Below, one piece after another: positions 7,855 to 17,597 of a DNA stretch of 64,000 nt; position 1 is the stretch's first letter; each line of letters begins with the position of its first letter. The notes beneath the pieces were generated by a model, which saw nothing but the letters and a program-made list of their open reading frames with translations, searched no databases and had not been told where the DNA came from. This stretch comes from Acinetobacter portensis. Its GTDB lineage: Bacteria; Pseudomonadota; Gammaproteobacteria; Pseudomonadales; Moraxellaceae. A program made the translations under genes and the position numbers. Location: assembly GCF_009372215.1 (NCBI RefSeq), contig NZ_LWRV01000032.1, positions 24,819 through 88,818 of the forward strand, written 5' to 3'.

Positions 7855-9410
7855 TTTGTATATCCATTATTCGCTTTATCTTTTGCAATTTTGGCTTTTA
7901 TTTTTTCATGAGATTTGAATTTTATGGGCTCAATTCGCTTATAAAGAAAAATGGCAAAAAGGATAAACATTAAAATAGAAATATCTATTCGAACAATTTT
8001 CCAATAGCTGAAATGGGCTGTTTTTACTAAAAATTCTGATATGTATATTGCATCTACAATGATTAATGTAAAACCTAATACAATGAATATTTTTAAAAAT
8101 ATTTTCCATAAATACTGTTTGGCAATAAATAATGAAAGAATAAATGATACGAGCCACGCGCTAAAGAATACGAATGTTTCTGTGCATATAGGCTTAAATA
8201 TTGAATTTAGTCGATATGTCAAAAGGAAACTTAATATTGAAATTCCTAAGCCAATGAGAGCTGTAATGTTTAGTCGATTAACCAAATAATGCCCAAAATG
8301 AAATGCTTGAGTGTGTTTCTGAATTTGTCTTTTTAAGCTCCATAGCAAAAGTCCTGAAGCAATCATCACACAGCCTAAAATCCCAGATATGAATAGTGCG
8401 ATTCGTAAAAAGGGTTGTGCAAAGGTCATCATATGAATGCCGTAAACACCAGCACTTAGTTTAGCTACAGCGCTTTGATTTTTAATGCTTGGTCGAATTT
8501 CACCTGTGACAGCATTGAATGTAGTTTGTGCGACATTCTGCGTAATGGTGTGATCTTCTAATGCACTGAATGTTGCTATGGCTTCGGATGTATTTGGATT
8601 TTTGATAGTAATAATATTGAGAGAAACATCGCCCATATTTTTCCGTACAAGATTTTGCATTTGTATAGAACTTAACATTTTTTCTGTTTGAAAACTGGGG
8701 TTTTCAATTGTTTTTACATTACGTATTTCTTCAAAAAATTGGAAATTATTTTCTGGATAAGTCTTTTGTATTCCTAAGGGGAAATATAGGTAAAACAAGA
8801 TAGCTAAGCCTGTAAATGTAATGGTCAGAAAAAAAGGTAAAGCGATTACAGAACTAACATTATGTACATCTAAATAAGAGCGTTGTCCTTTAAAAGCACG
8901 AAGGGTAAAGAAGTCTGTGAATATTTTTTTATGTGTGATAATCCCTGAAATTAAACTGATGAGCATAATAAATGCAGCAAATGATACGATTGTGCGAGCA
9001 AGTAAAATAGGCATGCCATAGAGCTGAAAGTGAAATAAATATAAAAATTCACCTGCTTGGTTGTTTGAGACTTCTAATTCTTTTGCTGTATTTGGATCTA
9101 AAACTTTGCTATTAAATTGTCCATCTTGTGTTTGCCAAAATATTTTATTTACAGGGTTATTTTCATTTGCAATTTGCAAGTACCAGCTTTTAGCATTTGA
9201 TGCATTTTTTTCTAAATAATTTAATGCACTATTAACAGCTACTTCTTGCTTGACTTGCATATTGGCAAGTTGTGGCTGACTCCATAAATTAATTTCATGG
9301 CGGTAATAGGTTAAAGAACCAGTTAAAAAAATAGTAAATAAAAACCAACCCAAAAGAAGACCGATCCAAGAATGTAACCATGCCATAGATTGACGAGCAG
9401 AGCTTTTCAT
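7851..9410 (-). CDS. PepSY-associated transmembrane protein (putative siderophore-iron reductase)
   Basis: The protein has 519 residues. The N terminus RQSMAWLHSWIGLLLGWFLF is the first PepSY_TM helix, with the conserved HSW. Other helices fall near 140-160, 190-215, 335-360 and in the C-terminal 150 residues. A second conserved segment, YLDVHNVSSVIALPFFLTIT, supplies a helix histidine that could bind haem. AVYGIHMM-type sequence (GVYGIHMMTFAQPFLR) is a further family hallmark. FoxB/PiuB-like members reduce ferric siderophores in the periplasm or inner membrane. It is read with DUF3649 (3-bp gap upstream) and the 98-residue membrane protein (4-bp overlap downstream), all below the TonB receptor gene. 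Confidence 0.85.
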   Translation of the reverse strand: MKSSARQSMAWLHSWIGLLLGWFLFTIFLTGSLTYYRHEINLWSQPQLANMQVKQEVAVNSALNYLEKNASNAKSWYLQIANENNPVNKIFWQTQDGQFNSKVLDPNTAKELEVSNNQAGEFLYLFHFQLYGMPILLARTIVSFAAFIMLISLISGIITHKKIFTDFFTLRAFKGQRSYLDVHNVSSVIALPFFLTITFTGLAILFYLYFPLGIQKTYPENNFQFFEEIRNVKTIENPSFQTEKMLSSIQMQNLVRKNMGDVSLNIITIKNPNTSEAIATFSALEDHTITQNVAQTTFNAVTGEIRPSIKNQSAVAKLSAGVYGIHMMTFAQPFLRIALFISGILGCVMIASGLLLWSLKRQIQKHTQAFHFGHYLVNRLNITALIGLGISILSFLLTYRLNSIFKPICTETFVFFSAWLVSFILSLFIAKQYLWKIFLKIFIVLGFTLIIVDAIYISEFLVKTAHFSYWKIVRIDISILMFILFAIFLYKRIEPIKFKSHEKIKAKIAKDKANNGYTK

Positions 9411-9413
9411 TAT

Positions 9414-9704
9414 TTATCCTAAAGTTTTGCTTAAAATAAATAGCAAGCTAAATAAAATGAGACTGAAGATTGTGAGTTTCATTAGAGATTGAATAATAAA
9501 ACTATAAATAACAAAAATAATAAAAAAGAAGATCGTAATAAATGCGGCAAGATAAATTGCTTCAGCATTTCCCATGATGAATTGAAATAGCAAGGTAAGA
9601 TTAAAAGCAAAATAGTTAGCACATAGGCAACCAACGATAAATGCTAAGAAAAATCGATAAAAAATGGTCAAAGCGTGCCAATGCTTAGAGTCTGTACTGA
9701 TCAT
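9414..9704 (-). CDS. DUF3649-like inner membrane protein
   Basis: The 96-residue protein has three predicted transmembrane helices (about 13-35, 45-68, 74-92). The N-terminal half, YRFFLAFIVGCLCANYFAF, looks like the DUF3649 iron-uptake proteins that sit between a siderophore receptor and a PepSY protein. The gap to the next gene is 3 bp and to the receptor stop about 96 bp. Function is unknown; assembly or stability of the reductase is a reasonable guess from the fixed gene order. Confidence 0.65.
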   Translation of the reverse strand: MISTDSKHWHALTIFYRFFLAFIVGCLCANYFAFNLTLLFQFIMGNAEAIYLAAFITIFFFIIFVIYSFIIQSLMKLTIFSLILFSLLFILSKTLG

Positions 9705-9800
9705 TTTACCTTCTATAACATTTGAATAGTGATTGGTGCGAAGTATTGAAATAAAAATATACAGTCTGCAATTACAGACCGTATATTTTAGAAAGTTTAG

Positions 9801-11876
9801 TTACCACTTATACGTTACACGCATATCTACAGAACGAGATGTGCCATAGTAACAATAGAATGAACAAGAACTTACATATTGTTTATTGGTTAAGTTCGTT
9901 GCATTGAGTTGGATATTAAGCTGTTCATTTAAAGGATAGCTTGCCATTGCATCGACTAATGTATAGGAATCTACTTTATATCCCGCATAATATTGTTGAT
10001 CATCAGTACTACCAACATAACGTACGCCTGCACCAATACGTAATCCATCAAGTGGATGATTCCCTAAGAATAAATATTGAAGTTTTGCAGAGAATTGATC
10101 ATTAGGGATAGCAGGAGTGCGAATGGTACTTGTAGTTGATAAATCTTGTTTAGAGTTGTTGTGGGTATAAGCAAATTGTGTAGATAGGTTATCTGTCACA
10201 TTTAAGTTAGCTTGTAACTCTACACCTTTGTTTGTACGCTTACCAACCTGAGCAGAAATGTTCGAGCTATCAGCAACAAGTGCATTTTTTTCTTTTAAAT
10301 CGAAGTAAGCAAGTGTGATATCGCCATCAATCCACGTAGGTTTGTATTTTAAACCAATTTCATATTGTTCACCTTCATATGGTTTATAGCCACGACCATT
10401 AGCGTCTTGCCCAGTTAATGGTCTGAAAGATGTTGAATAGCTAATATATGGAGAAATACCATATGGCGCATGGTATATAACACCAGTGTTATAAGAAGTG
10501 TGATTTACCTTATAACTATCGTGTGTAGCACCTTGCTGTGATTCACCTTCAGCTTTATCGTGGCGTACACCGACATTGACTTCAACTAAATCATTCCAAT
10601 TCATTTGGTTAGATAAATAGAAACCGAGTTGTTTTGTATCTTGGGTATAAATATCACCAGTTCTAGCAAAATTAGGTGTATGAACTGGGTTAAATAGATC
10701 AATATCGGGAGCACTCCCAAATCCATTATTTACACCATCTGTTTTATTTTTTTGGTAATCAATACCCGCCATAATTTTACTGGTAAAAATTCCTGCGTTA
10801 AATTCTTTAATGAGTCGATTATCGATACTATATGTATCAGATGTACCATCTGTAAGACTATAACCACGCTTACCGATGCGATCATTATCAGAGCCATAAA
10901 CGAAAGTACTAGTTAAATAGTTATTCATATGACCAAAACGGAAATTTTGTGCAAAACTTAATCCGTTATCAAACTCATGTGAAAATTCATAACCGGCAGA
11001 AACTTGCTCTAGCTTTAAGCGATCTGTATCTGGTTCACCTAAATTGTCTTTAGGATTAATTGTACCGTGTGGCGTATTAATTAAAGTACCCCAAATAGGG
11101 AGAAAGCCTGAGGTAGGCACACCATCTTTCTTTAAATAACTGGTTAAAACAGTAAGATTAGTTTTATCTGAAATATCCCATGCAAAACTAGGTGCAAAAT
11201 AATAGTGCTTCATATAAGCACCATCCATAAGGCTGTCTGCCTGACGGTATAAACCGACTACACGATAGCGTAATGAGCCATCTTCATTGAGTAAACCACT
11301 ATAGTCTGCACTAGCTTCACGTTGATCTAAATTACCAGCACTTAGATTAAACTCACCTTGAGGTGTTTTCGTTGGGCGTTTTGATACAAGGTTAACATTT
11401 CCCCCTGAACCAGTAGCACCGTAGTTAAATGAATTAGAACCTTTAACAACTTCTAAGCGTTCTAAGCCATAAATTTCAGGCTCCCATAAAAAAAAGCCAT
11501 TGGGCGCTAATGCTGTACCATCTAATGTTTGACTAGCATCAAAACCGCGGATTTTAAACCATTGAGATTTATTATCTAGACCATAGGGTTGCGATAAAAC
11601 ACCGGCCTCATAACGTAAAGCAGCATCTAGTTTTTTTGTACCATCATCTTTAATTTTTTGTTCAGTAATAATATTTGCTGATAATGGTTGATCAAGAAGA
11701 CTATCACCTGTTTTTTGTGCTGCGCCAACCACAATTGTTGGGAGGGTAACAGAATCATTATCTTGTTTAGTTTTACTTGGTAATTCATCATCTGCATAGG
11801 CATTTGTGTGAGCTATGAGTGTAGTAGATGATATGCATGCCATCATCAAAATGAGAGGCTTTAATTGGGTTTTCAT
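9801..11876 (-). CDS. TonB-dependent siderophore receptor (hydroxamate type, FhuA/FoxA-like)
   Basis: This is a 691-residue outer-membrane receptor. It has a signal peptide ending near THTNAYAD-like AYADD (residue ~29), a TonB-box-like LPTIVVGAA (~45-53), a plug domain with FKIRGFDAS, LERLEVVKGSNSFNYGATGSGGNVN, then a 22-strand barrel ending in an aromatic VTYKW. Two cysteines close to the end (SSCSFYC) match the C-terminal disulfide loop of ferrichrome/ferrioxamine receptors. The exact siderophore is not deducible. A near-consensus Fur box lies about 40 bp upstream. It heads the operon with DUF3649, PepSY and a small membrane protein, a layout associated with reductive use of xenosiderophores. 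Confidence 0.9.
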   Translation of the reverse strand: MKTQLKPLILMMACISSTTLIAHTNAYADDELPSKTKQDNDSVTLPTIVVGAAQKTGDSLLDQPLSANIITEQKIKDDGTKKLDAALRYEAGVLSQPYGLDNKSQWFKIRGFDASQTLDGTALAPNGFFLWEPEIYGLERLEVVKGSNSFNYGATGSGGNVNLVSKRPTKTPQGEFNLSAGNLDQREASADYSGLLNEDGSLRYRVVGLYRQADSLMDGAYMKHYYFAPSFAWDISDKTNLTVLTSYLKKDGVPTSGFLPIWGTLINTPHGTINPKDNLGEPDTDRLKLEQVSAGYEFSHEFDNGLSFAQNFRFGHMNNYLTSTFVYGSDNDRIGKRGYSLTDGTSDTYSIDNRLIKEFNAGIFTSKIMAGIDYQKNKTDGVNNGFGSAPDIDLFNPVHTPNFARTGDIYTQDTKQLGFYLSNQMNWNDLVEVNVGVRHDKAEGESQQGATHDSYKVNHTSYNTGVIYHAPYGISPYISYSTSFRPLTGQDANGRGYKPYEGEQYEIGLKYKPTWIDGDITLAYFDLKEKNALVADSSNISAQVGKRTNKGVELQANLNVTDNLSTQFAYTHNNSKQDLSTTSTIRTPAIPNDQFSAKLQYLFLGNHPLDGLRIGAGVRYVGSTDDQQYYAGYKVDSYTLVDAMASYPLNEQLNIQLNATNLTNKQYVSSCSFYCYYGTSRSVDMRVTYKW

Positions 11877-11915
11877 CGCTTATATACATGTAATGTTAAA
11901 CAGCATCATCTTAAA

Positions 11916-11930
11916 TGATAATTATTATCT
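11916..11930 (-). promoter_or_regulatory. Fur box of the siderophore receptor operon
   Basis: TGATAATTATTATCT matches the 7-1-7 Fur inverted repeat TGATAATNATTATCA at 13 of 14 defined positions. It lies 40 bp upstream of the receptor start, in the promoter zone. Confidence 0.75.
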
Positions 11931-12136
11931 TTTGAATAGAAGGTTTATTATTAACGTAAATTAAACTTACTACTTGCAATTTTATTTTCCTATATCAATG
12001 TTTTTATGTGATTCGTGTGACATACAAGAGCGTGTTTTTTATGCATAGGTTAAATCTAATATTTGTATTTCGTTTAAATTTTAAGGACTATGTTAAAATT
12101 CAATTCAATCTGCATAGATAAAATAAGGAACTGGAT

Positions 12137-13306
12137 TTGCAAAATCGAAAGCTTAAAATTGGAATTGTGGTTGGGGAAGTCTCAGGTGATACGCTTGGGG
12201 CTAAACTAATACGTAGTTTTCGTGAGCAAGGAATAGATGCCGAATTTGAAGGTATTGGTGGTCCTCAAATGATTGCAGAAGGCTTTAAAAGCGCTTACCC
12301 AATGGATATTCTGTCTGTAATGGGGATTGTTGAAGTACTTAAAGATATTAAAAAATTATTTGCTGTGCGTGATGGTTTAGTTGAAAAATGGACTAAAAAT
12401 CCTGTAGATGTATTTATTGGTATTGATGCACCAGATTTTAATTTACGTTTATCTAAAAGCCTTAAGCAAAAGAATTTACCCATTAAAACAGTGCAATATG
12501 TGAGTCCATCTGTCTGGGCGTGGCGTCAGGGGCGTGTTCATGGCATTAAAGCCAATATTGATTTAGTTTTATGTTTATTTCCTTTTGAAAAAGCCTTTTA
12601 TCAAAAGTTTAAAGTACCTGCAGCGTTTGTTGGTCATCCACTTGCAAGCCAGTTACCTTTGGAAAACCCACTAAATTCTGCAAAACAAGAATTAGATTTA
12701 GATATTGCACAAAAGCATATTGCATTATTACCAGGAAGTCGTCGTGGTGAAGTTGAGCGCTTAGGACCTTTAGTTTTAGACGCAGCACAAATTATTTATA
12801 AAAAATATCCTGAATATATATTTCTTGTTCCTGCAATTAATGACGCACGTAAACAGCAAATTGAAGCATTATTAAATAAATATCCTAATGATTTTAAAGC
12901 CAATGTTAAATTGATGGAGAATACGGATACAGAATCTAAAATTGGTCGTCAGGTGATGAATGCATCTGACATCATTGCTTTAGCTTCAGGAACTGCAACG
13001 TTAGAGGCAATGTTATTACACAGACCAATGGTGACATTTTATAAGCTGAATTGGTTAAGCTATATTATTATTAAATTATTGGCAAAAATTCCTTATTATT
13101 CTTTACCTAATATTATTGCAGGGAAGAGGATTATTAAGGAATTAATTCAGCAAGATGCCACGCCTGAAAAACTGGCAATTGAAATTGAAAAATTGATGGA
13201 TGTTGAAAAATCTCAAATACAAGTCATGCAAAATCTGACGATGCATAAAAAGTTATTGGCTGGAAATAGTGAAGATCCGGTGAAAGCAATTTTAAATATT
13301 CTTTGA
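12137..13306 (+). CDS. lpxB: Lipid-A-disaccharide synthase
   Basis: A GT19-family glycosyltransferase of 389 residues. It joins UDP-2,3-diacylglucosamine and lipid X to make the tetraacyl disaccharide of lipid A at the inner membrane. Motifs seen: GIVVGEVSGDTLGA (8-21), VFIGIDAPDFNLRLSK, YVSPSVWAWRQGR, FVGHPLASQLP, LLPGSRRGEVERL and SGTATLEAMLLHRPMV in the nucleotide-binding half. The start is a TTG at 12137 with AAGGAA six bases upstream; no in-frame ATG exists before the first conserved motif. It is not next to lpxA/fabZ or rnhB in this window. A strong terminator follows. Confidence 0.94.
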   Translation: MQNRKLKIGIVVGEVSGDTLGAKLIRSFREQGIDAEFEGIGGPQMIAEGFKSAYPMDILSVMGIVEVLKDIKKLFAVRDGLVEKWTKNPVDVFIGIDAPDFNLRLSKSLKQKNLPIKTVQYVSPSVWAWRQGRVHGIKANIDLVLCLFPFEKAFYQKFKVPAAFVGHPLASQLPLENPLNSAKQELDLDIAQKHIALLPGSRRGEVERLGPLVLDAAQIIYKKYPEYIFLVPAINDARKQQIEALLNKYPNDFKANVKLMENTDTESKIGRQVMNASDIIALASGTATLEAMLLHRPMVTFYKLNWLSYIIIKLLAKIPYYSLPNIIAGKRIIKELIQQDATPEKLAIEIEKLMDVEKSQIQVMQNLTMHKKLLAGNSEDPVKAILNIL

Positions 13307-13325
13307 ACGTTTTAACTTTTAAATT

Positions 13326-13356
13326 AAAAAATCGAGTCTAAGACTCGATTTTTTTT
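13326..13356 (+). terminator. Bidirectional terminator between lpxB and LysR gene
   Basis: ATCGAGTC and GACTCGAT pair around TAA, extended by flanking A5 and T8 runs. It serves lpxB on the plus strand and the convergent LysR gene on the minus strand. Confidence 0.85.
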
Positions 13357-13384
13357 GTGCGTATAGAAGTCGACTTAAAATAGC

Positions 13385-14302
13385 CTAAGCAAAAATTTGA
13401 TTGATTTCCTTCCTCAAAAAAATATGCCGACTATTTTCAGTTAAATCTTTATGCCAATACATCCCAATATTCAATTCTGGCATGTCTACAGGAACATCAA
13501 AAAAGTTGAGATTTTCAGCAGCTTGTAAGTGCATCAGTACATTTTTAGGAATAGTTAAAATTGCATTTGGATATTGTTCCAAAATTTGTAAGGCAGTTGA
13601 ATAATGCTGACAGCGCAAAAAAACTTGTCTTGAATGTTGCTTTTTAGACAAATAAATATCTTCAACCAACATTCCTGTGCGTCGTGAAGAAACACCAATA
13701 TGAGGGGAGTTCAAATAGACATTTTGATCTATAAAACTCAATTGTGAACACGCAACAAAATGATCTGACATTAACGCTGTAAACTGAATTTTTTCATCAA
13801 AATGACGTTCTAAATCGATGACAAAATCAATTTGCTGAGAGGCAAGGTCAGCTAAAACAGTCTTTCTATCTAACTTACTACTTAAAAATTGAATGTCTAA
13901 ATTATGTTGCTGAAAGTGTTGAACGAGCTTGGGAAAAATCATCGGCTCAATTTCATCATGTATCGCAATTTTTAAACTTTGAACCATATTCGGTTCAAAT
14001 ACTTTTTTCTGAACTGAAATATTTTGAATGGTCGAAAGCGCTTTTTTAATGGATGAATAAATTTGTTCTGCAAAAGGCGTCGGGAGCATTTGACCACTTG
14101 CACGTACAAATAAATCATCATTTAATTGTTGTCTTAATCTTTGTAGAGCATGACTCGCGGCAGATTGACTAATACACAACATTTGAGCCACTTTTGAGAT
14201 GTTTTTATGTTCATAGATCGCAATAAATAAAGGATATAAATTGATATCTATTTTATGAAATAGTGATAAATCAATGACGCTTTTATTATGCAAATTATTC
14301 AT
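13385..14302 (-). CDS. LysR-family transcriptional regulator
   Basis: A 305-residue LysR regulator. The winged HTH covers roughly residues 18-80, with KVAQMLCISQSAASHALQRL as recognition region and LFVRASGQMLPT after it. The rest is the effector-binding domain with an alternating alpha/beta pattern. The gene is divergent from the acyl-CoA dehydrogenase operon with about 90 bp between starts, so it is the obvious candidate regulator of that operon. The intergenic region holds no palindrome that I would call as the operator. The inducer is unknown; a hydroxyacyl or CoA-thioester metabolite would fit the neighbours. Confidence 0.87.
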   Translation of the reverse strand: MNNLHNKSVIDLSLFHKIDINLYPLFIAIYEHKNISKVAQMLCISQSAASHALQRLRQQLNDDLFVRASGQMLPTPFAEQIYSSIKKALSTIQNISVQKKVFEPNMVQSLKIAIHDEIEPMIFPKLVQHFQQHNLDIQFLSSKLDRKTVLADLASQQIDFVIDLERHFDEKIQFTALMSDHFVACSQLSFIDQNVYLNSPHIGVSSRRTGMLVEDIYLSKKQHSRQVFLRCQHYSTALQILEQYPNAILTIPKNVLMHLQAAENLNFFDVPVDMPELNIGMYWHKDLTENSRHIFLRKEINQIFA

Positions 14303-14393
14303 AGCAATATATTTAGTTAAATCATTTTATTCATAGTAAGTTTCGAGTTAATGTGTGTAAAGGATATATATAAATATTTTTAAGGATATTGTG

Positions 14394-15635
14394 ATGTTTG
14401 AACTTTCCGCTCGTGCACAAGATTATCTTGAAAGAACAAAAAAATTTATAAAAGATGAAATTGAACCCATTGAAAGTGACTTTTGGAAAGAGGTTCATAC
14501 ACTAAATGTTGGTGCCGATTGGACAAAATGGCAATGGCCACAGCAATTAGAAATACTGAAAGAAAAAGCCAAACAAGCCAATCTTTGGAATATGTTTTTA
14601 CCGTGTCCTGAATTGGGTCAGGGTTTATCTGTTCAAGAATATGCACATATTGCAGAACTTTCAGGTCGAAGCTTAATTGCACCCATCGTCTTTAACTGTA
14701 ATGCACCAGACAGTGGCAATATGGAAGTACTTTGGCGTTATGGCTCCGAAGCACAAAAACAACAATGGTTAATGCCTTTATTAGATGGAAAAATTCGTTC
14801 AGTTTTTTGTATGACTGAACCTGCTGTTGCTTCAAGTGATGCAACAAATATGGAAGCGACTGCCGTTATTGATGGTGATGAAATTGTACTCAATGGTCGT
14901 AAATGGTGGTCTTCAGGTTTGGGAGATCCAAATGCAAAAATCATTATTTTTATGGCACATACACCAGATGCAACAAAAGACCGTCATCATCAACATTCAA
15001 TGGTTTTAGTTCCTATTGAAACTACGGGCGTAAAAATAGAGCGTATGCTGCCTGTTTTTGGTGATTATGATGCACCTCATGGACACGGCGAAGTCAGTTT
15101 TAATAATGTGCGTGTGCCTATAGAAAACTTTATTGGCGGTGCAGGACAAGGCTTTGAAATAGCACAAGGGCGTTTAGGGCCAGGGCGTATTCATCATTGT
15201 ATGCGTTGTATTGGCGCTGCGGAAAAATCACTTGAATTGATGATTGATCGAGGCATGAGTCGTACCGCTTTTGGTAAAGAAATTTTAAAACTTGGTGGTA
15301 ATTTAGAACGTGTTGCAGAAGCTCGAGTTGCCATAGATCAAGCGCGTCTTTTAACCCTTTATGCTGCTTATAAAATGGATACTTTGGGCAATATGGCTGC
15401 ACTGACTGAGATCTCAGCCATTAAAGTTGTTGCGCCAAGTGTTTTAGAAAAAGTGGTGGATATGGCAATGCAAATTCACGGTGGCGCAGGTCTTTCACAA
15501 GATACGCCACTCACAGGTTTCTTTGCACAAGCACGTTCTTTACGTTTAGCAGATGGGCCTGATGAAGTACATAAAGGCATGATTGCAAAACTAGAGCTTG
15601 CTAAGCGTGGATACAGCACACGTTCTAAAAAATAA
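14394..15635 (+). CDS. Acyl-CoA dehydrogenase, ACAD10/11-like
   Basis: A 413-residue flavoprotein. The ATG at 14394 is chosen over GTG 14391 because AAGGA (14382-14386) then has 7-nt spacing. Family features are VFCMTEPAVASSDATNME (FAD/substrate loop), GRKWWSSGLGDPNAKI, GHGEVSFNNVRVP, the arginine-rich RTAFGKEI and IHGGAGLSQDTPL, ending with RLADGPDEVHKG. The FNCNAPDSGNMEVLWRYG segment and pairing with an APH-like kinase gene are typical of the ACAD10/ACAD11 group. In that group the dehydrogenase domain helps convert phosphorylated 4-hydroxyacyl-CoA to an enoyl-CoA. It is the first gene of a four-gene run. Ordinary fatty-acid oxidation remains a possible alternative. Confidence 0.88.
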   Translation: MFELSARAQDYLERTKKFIKDEIEPIESDFWKEVHTLNVGADWTKWQWPQQLEILKEKAKQANLWNMFLPCPELGQGLSVQEYAHIAELSGRSLIAPIVFNCNAPDSGNMEVLWRYGSEAQKQQWLMPLLDGKIRSVFCMTEPAVASSDATNMEATAVIDGDEIVLNGRKWWSSGLGDPNAKIIIFMAHTPDATKDRHHQHSMVLVPIETTGVKIERMLPVFGDYDAPHGHGEVSFNNVRVPIENFIGGAGQGFEIAQGRLGPGRIHHCMRCIGAAEKSLELMIDRGMSRTAFGKEILKLGGNLERVAEARVAIDQARLLTLYAAYKMDTLGNMAALTEISAIKVVAPSVLEKVVDMAMQIHGGAGLSQDTPLTGFFAQARSLRLADGPDEVHKGMIAKLELAKRGYSTRSKK

Positions 15636-15744
15636 TGCACGATGATATATAGCATGATTTTGAAAGGACTTTGCGGTAAAAAACATGCTATAACAAATGA
15701 TACTAAACATAAAAAATGAAATTTTAGGGTATTAGGAAAGAAAG

Positions 15745-16866
15745 ATGTCAGCAATTGATGTTGGTGGAAATGTTCGAAATGGCGAAGAACTTGATGCTCG
15801 TGCTGTCGGTAATTGGTTGATCGAACATGGTGAGGAAATATCAGGTCCTGTAGAAGTTACCCAATATTCAGGTGGCGCTTCAAATTGGACTTATCGCCTA
15901 AAATATGAAAATGCGGATTTAATCTTACGTCGTCCGCCGAATGGAACAAAAGCCAAATCTGCACATGATATGTCACGTGAATATCACGTACAGCGCGCGC
16001 TTACCGAATATTATCCCGTTGTACCCGAAATGCTTTTACTTTGTCAGGATGACTCTGTCATTGGTTGCGATTTTTATGTCATGAAGCGAATTGAGGGAAT
16101 TATTCCACGCGCAAATTTGCCTAAAGACATTAATTTTGATGAAAGCCAAATTCAAGAACTTTGTCGCAATTTCATTGATAAATTAATTGAACTTCATCAA
16201 GTGCCTTATGCAGGAACAGATTTAGAAAAATTAGGCAAGGGGGATGGTTATTGCCATCGTCAAGTTGAAGGTTGGGACAGTCGTTATAAGAAAGCCAAAA
16301 CCCTGAATGTGCCATCTTTTAAATATGTTCGTAATTGGTTGAAAGATCATATTCCTGAAGATTCAAAAACGTGTGTAATTCATAATGATTGGCGTTTTGA
16401 CAATATTATTTTAGATCCTGAAGATCCTACAAAAATTATTGGTGTTTTAGATTGGGAAATGGCAACTTTGGGTGATCCTTTAATGGATTTAGGCTCTGCA
16501 TTGGCATATTGGGTTGAAGATTCTGATAATGCTATTTTTAAAGCCACACGTCGCCAACCGACACATCTAAAAGGCATGTTTACGCGTGCCGAAATTGTTG
16601 AATATTACTTAAATAAAACAGGCTTAAAAACGGATAATTGGACATTCTATGAAGTGTTTGGGATATTCCGTTTAGCCGTGATCGCTCAGCAAATTTATTA
16701 CCGTTATTATCATAAGCAAACCAATAATCCTGCATTTAAAGATTTTTGGATTGTTATTCATGCCTTACACATTCGTGCGTTGAAGCTCATTGGTTTACAA
16801 AAAATTGAAGCCAATGAAATTGCACAAAAATATATCGCTAAATTTAAAGAGTTAATGCCTAAATGA
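15745..16866 (+). CDS. APH-fold acyl-CoA kinase (phosphotransferase family, ACAD10/11 or LvaA-like)
   Basis: A 373-residue protein with the aminoglycoside-phosphotransferase/choline-kinase fold. The glycine-rich loop is YSGGASNWTYRL (about 45-56) and LILRRPPNGTK carries the ATP lysine region. The Brenner motif is HNDWRFDN (H213, D215 catalytic base, N220) and the metal Asp is in GVLDWEMATLGDP (D236). In mammalian ACAD10/11 and in bacterial LvaA, kinases of this type phosphorylate the 4-hydroxy group of hydroxyacyl-CoA. An antibiotic-resistance role is unlikely because of the operon. It has a good AGGAAAG ribosome site. Its stop overlaps the next start (ATGA). About 110 bp separate it from the dehydrogenase, without a terminator. 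Confidence 0.85.
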   Translation: MSAIDVGGNVRNGEELDARAVGNWLIEHGEEISGPVEVTQYSGGASNWTYRLKYENADLILRRPPNGTKAKSAHDMSREYHVQRALTEYYPVVPEMLLLCQDDSVIGCDFYVMKRIEGIIPRANLPKDINFDESQIQELCRNFIDKLIELHQVPYAGTDLEKLGKGDGYCHRQVEGWDSRYKKAKTLNVPSFKYVRNWLKDHIPEDSKTCVIHNDWRFDNIILDPEDPTKIIGVLDWEMATLGDPLMDLGSALAYWVEDSDNAIFKATRRQPTHLKGMFTRAEIVEYYLNKTGLKTDNWTFYEVFGIFRLAVIAQQIYYRYYHKQTNNPAFKDFWIVIHALHIRALKLIGLQKIEANEIAQKYIAKFKELMPK

Positions 16867-17558
16867 CTACAATTTACCTTGTTCGCCATGGACAAGCTTC
16901 TTTCGGTGCTGAAAGTTACGACAAGTTATCACCCAATGGTGAAATTCAAGCAAAAGTATTGGGGCAGTATTTAGATAAAATACTAAAAGAAGAGCCTTAT
17001 GTTGTTGCGGGCTCTATGCAAAGACATCAACAAACCGCAAAAATTTCTTTGGCTGAATATTTCCCTGAAGTAAATATTGAAACCAATGATGCTTGGAATG
17101 AATTTAATCATCAGCAAGTTTTTGAAAGATATGATCCTAGCTTTTCAAACCCTCAAGCTTTAAAACAAAGCTTTGCTCAATCTGAAAATCCACATCAGTT
17201 TTTATCTGAAGTTTTTGGTCATGCAGTTAAGCGTTGGACTGCAAATGAACATCAAGATTATGATGAATCTTGGCCTGAATTTCAGAATCGTGTTGAAAAT
17301 GCCCTAAATAGTCTTTGTGAGAAATTGATAGAAACAAAACCTCCCTATGCCGTTGTTTATACTTCAGGAGGGGTTATTTCGATTTTAATTGGAAAATTAT
17401 TGGGTTTATCTGTAGAAAAAACGTTTGCATTGACTTGGGCAATTGCCAATACAAGTATTACAACATTGCGTTTAGTGGGCAATGAACCACAACTTTTGAG
17501 CTTGAATGAGCATCAGTATTTAAAAGCAATAGATCCGCAATTGCTGACTTGGGTTTGA
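16863..17558 (+). CDS. Histidine phosphatase family protein (phosphoglycerate-mutase-like)
   Basis: A 231-residue member of histidine phosphatase branch 1. The catalytic RHG (residues 8-10, VRHGQASFG) is intact, followed by LSPNGEIQAKVLGQYL, the second arginine in SMQRHQQTA, and the late VYTSGGVI segment where a His is often found but here appears as Ser-Gly-Gly. It starts inside the kinase stop codon, so the two are translationally coupled. That coupling suggests a role in the same pathway, perhaps removing phosphate from an intermediate or side product. A glycolytic role is unlikely because key mutase features are missing. The substrate is unknown. Confidence 0.82.
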   Translation: MTTIYLVRHGQASFGAESYDKLSPNGEIQAKVLGQYLDKILKEEPYVVAGSMQRHQQTAKISLAEYFPEVNIETNDAWNEFNHQQVFERYDPSFSNPQALKQSFAQSENPHQFLSEVFGHAVKRWTANEHQDYDESWPEFQNRVENALNSLCEKLIETKPPYAVVYTSGGVISILIGKLLGLSVEKTFALTWAIANTSITTLRLVGNEPQLLSLNEHQYLKAIDPQLLTWV

Positions 17559-17597
17559 TAAACATTTTGATATAAATATAGGGATGATGATATCGCC

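Noticed and set aside
15745..16866. Aminoglycoside resistance phosphotransferase
   Set aside because: APH fold is shared by many kinases; the neighbours and the ACAD10/11-like pairing point to acyl-CoA metabolism.
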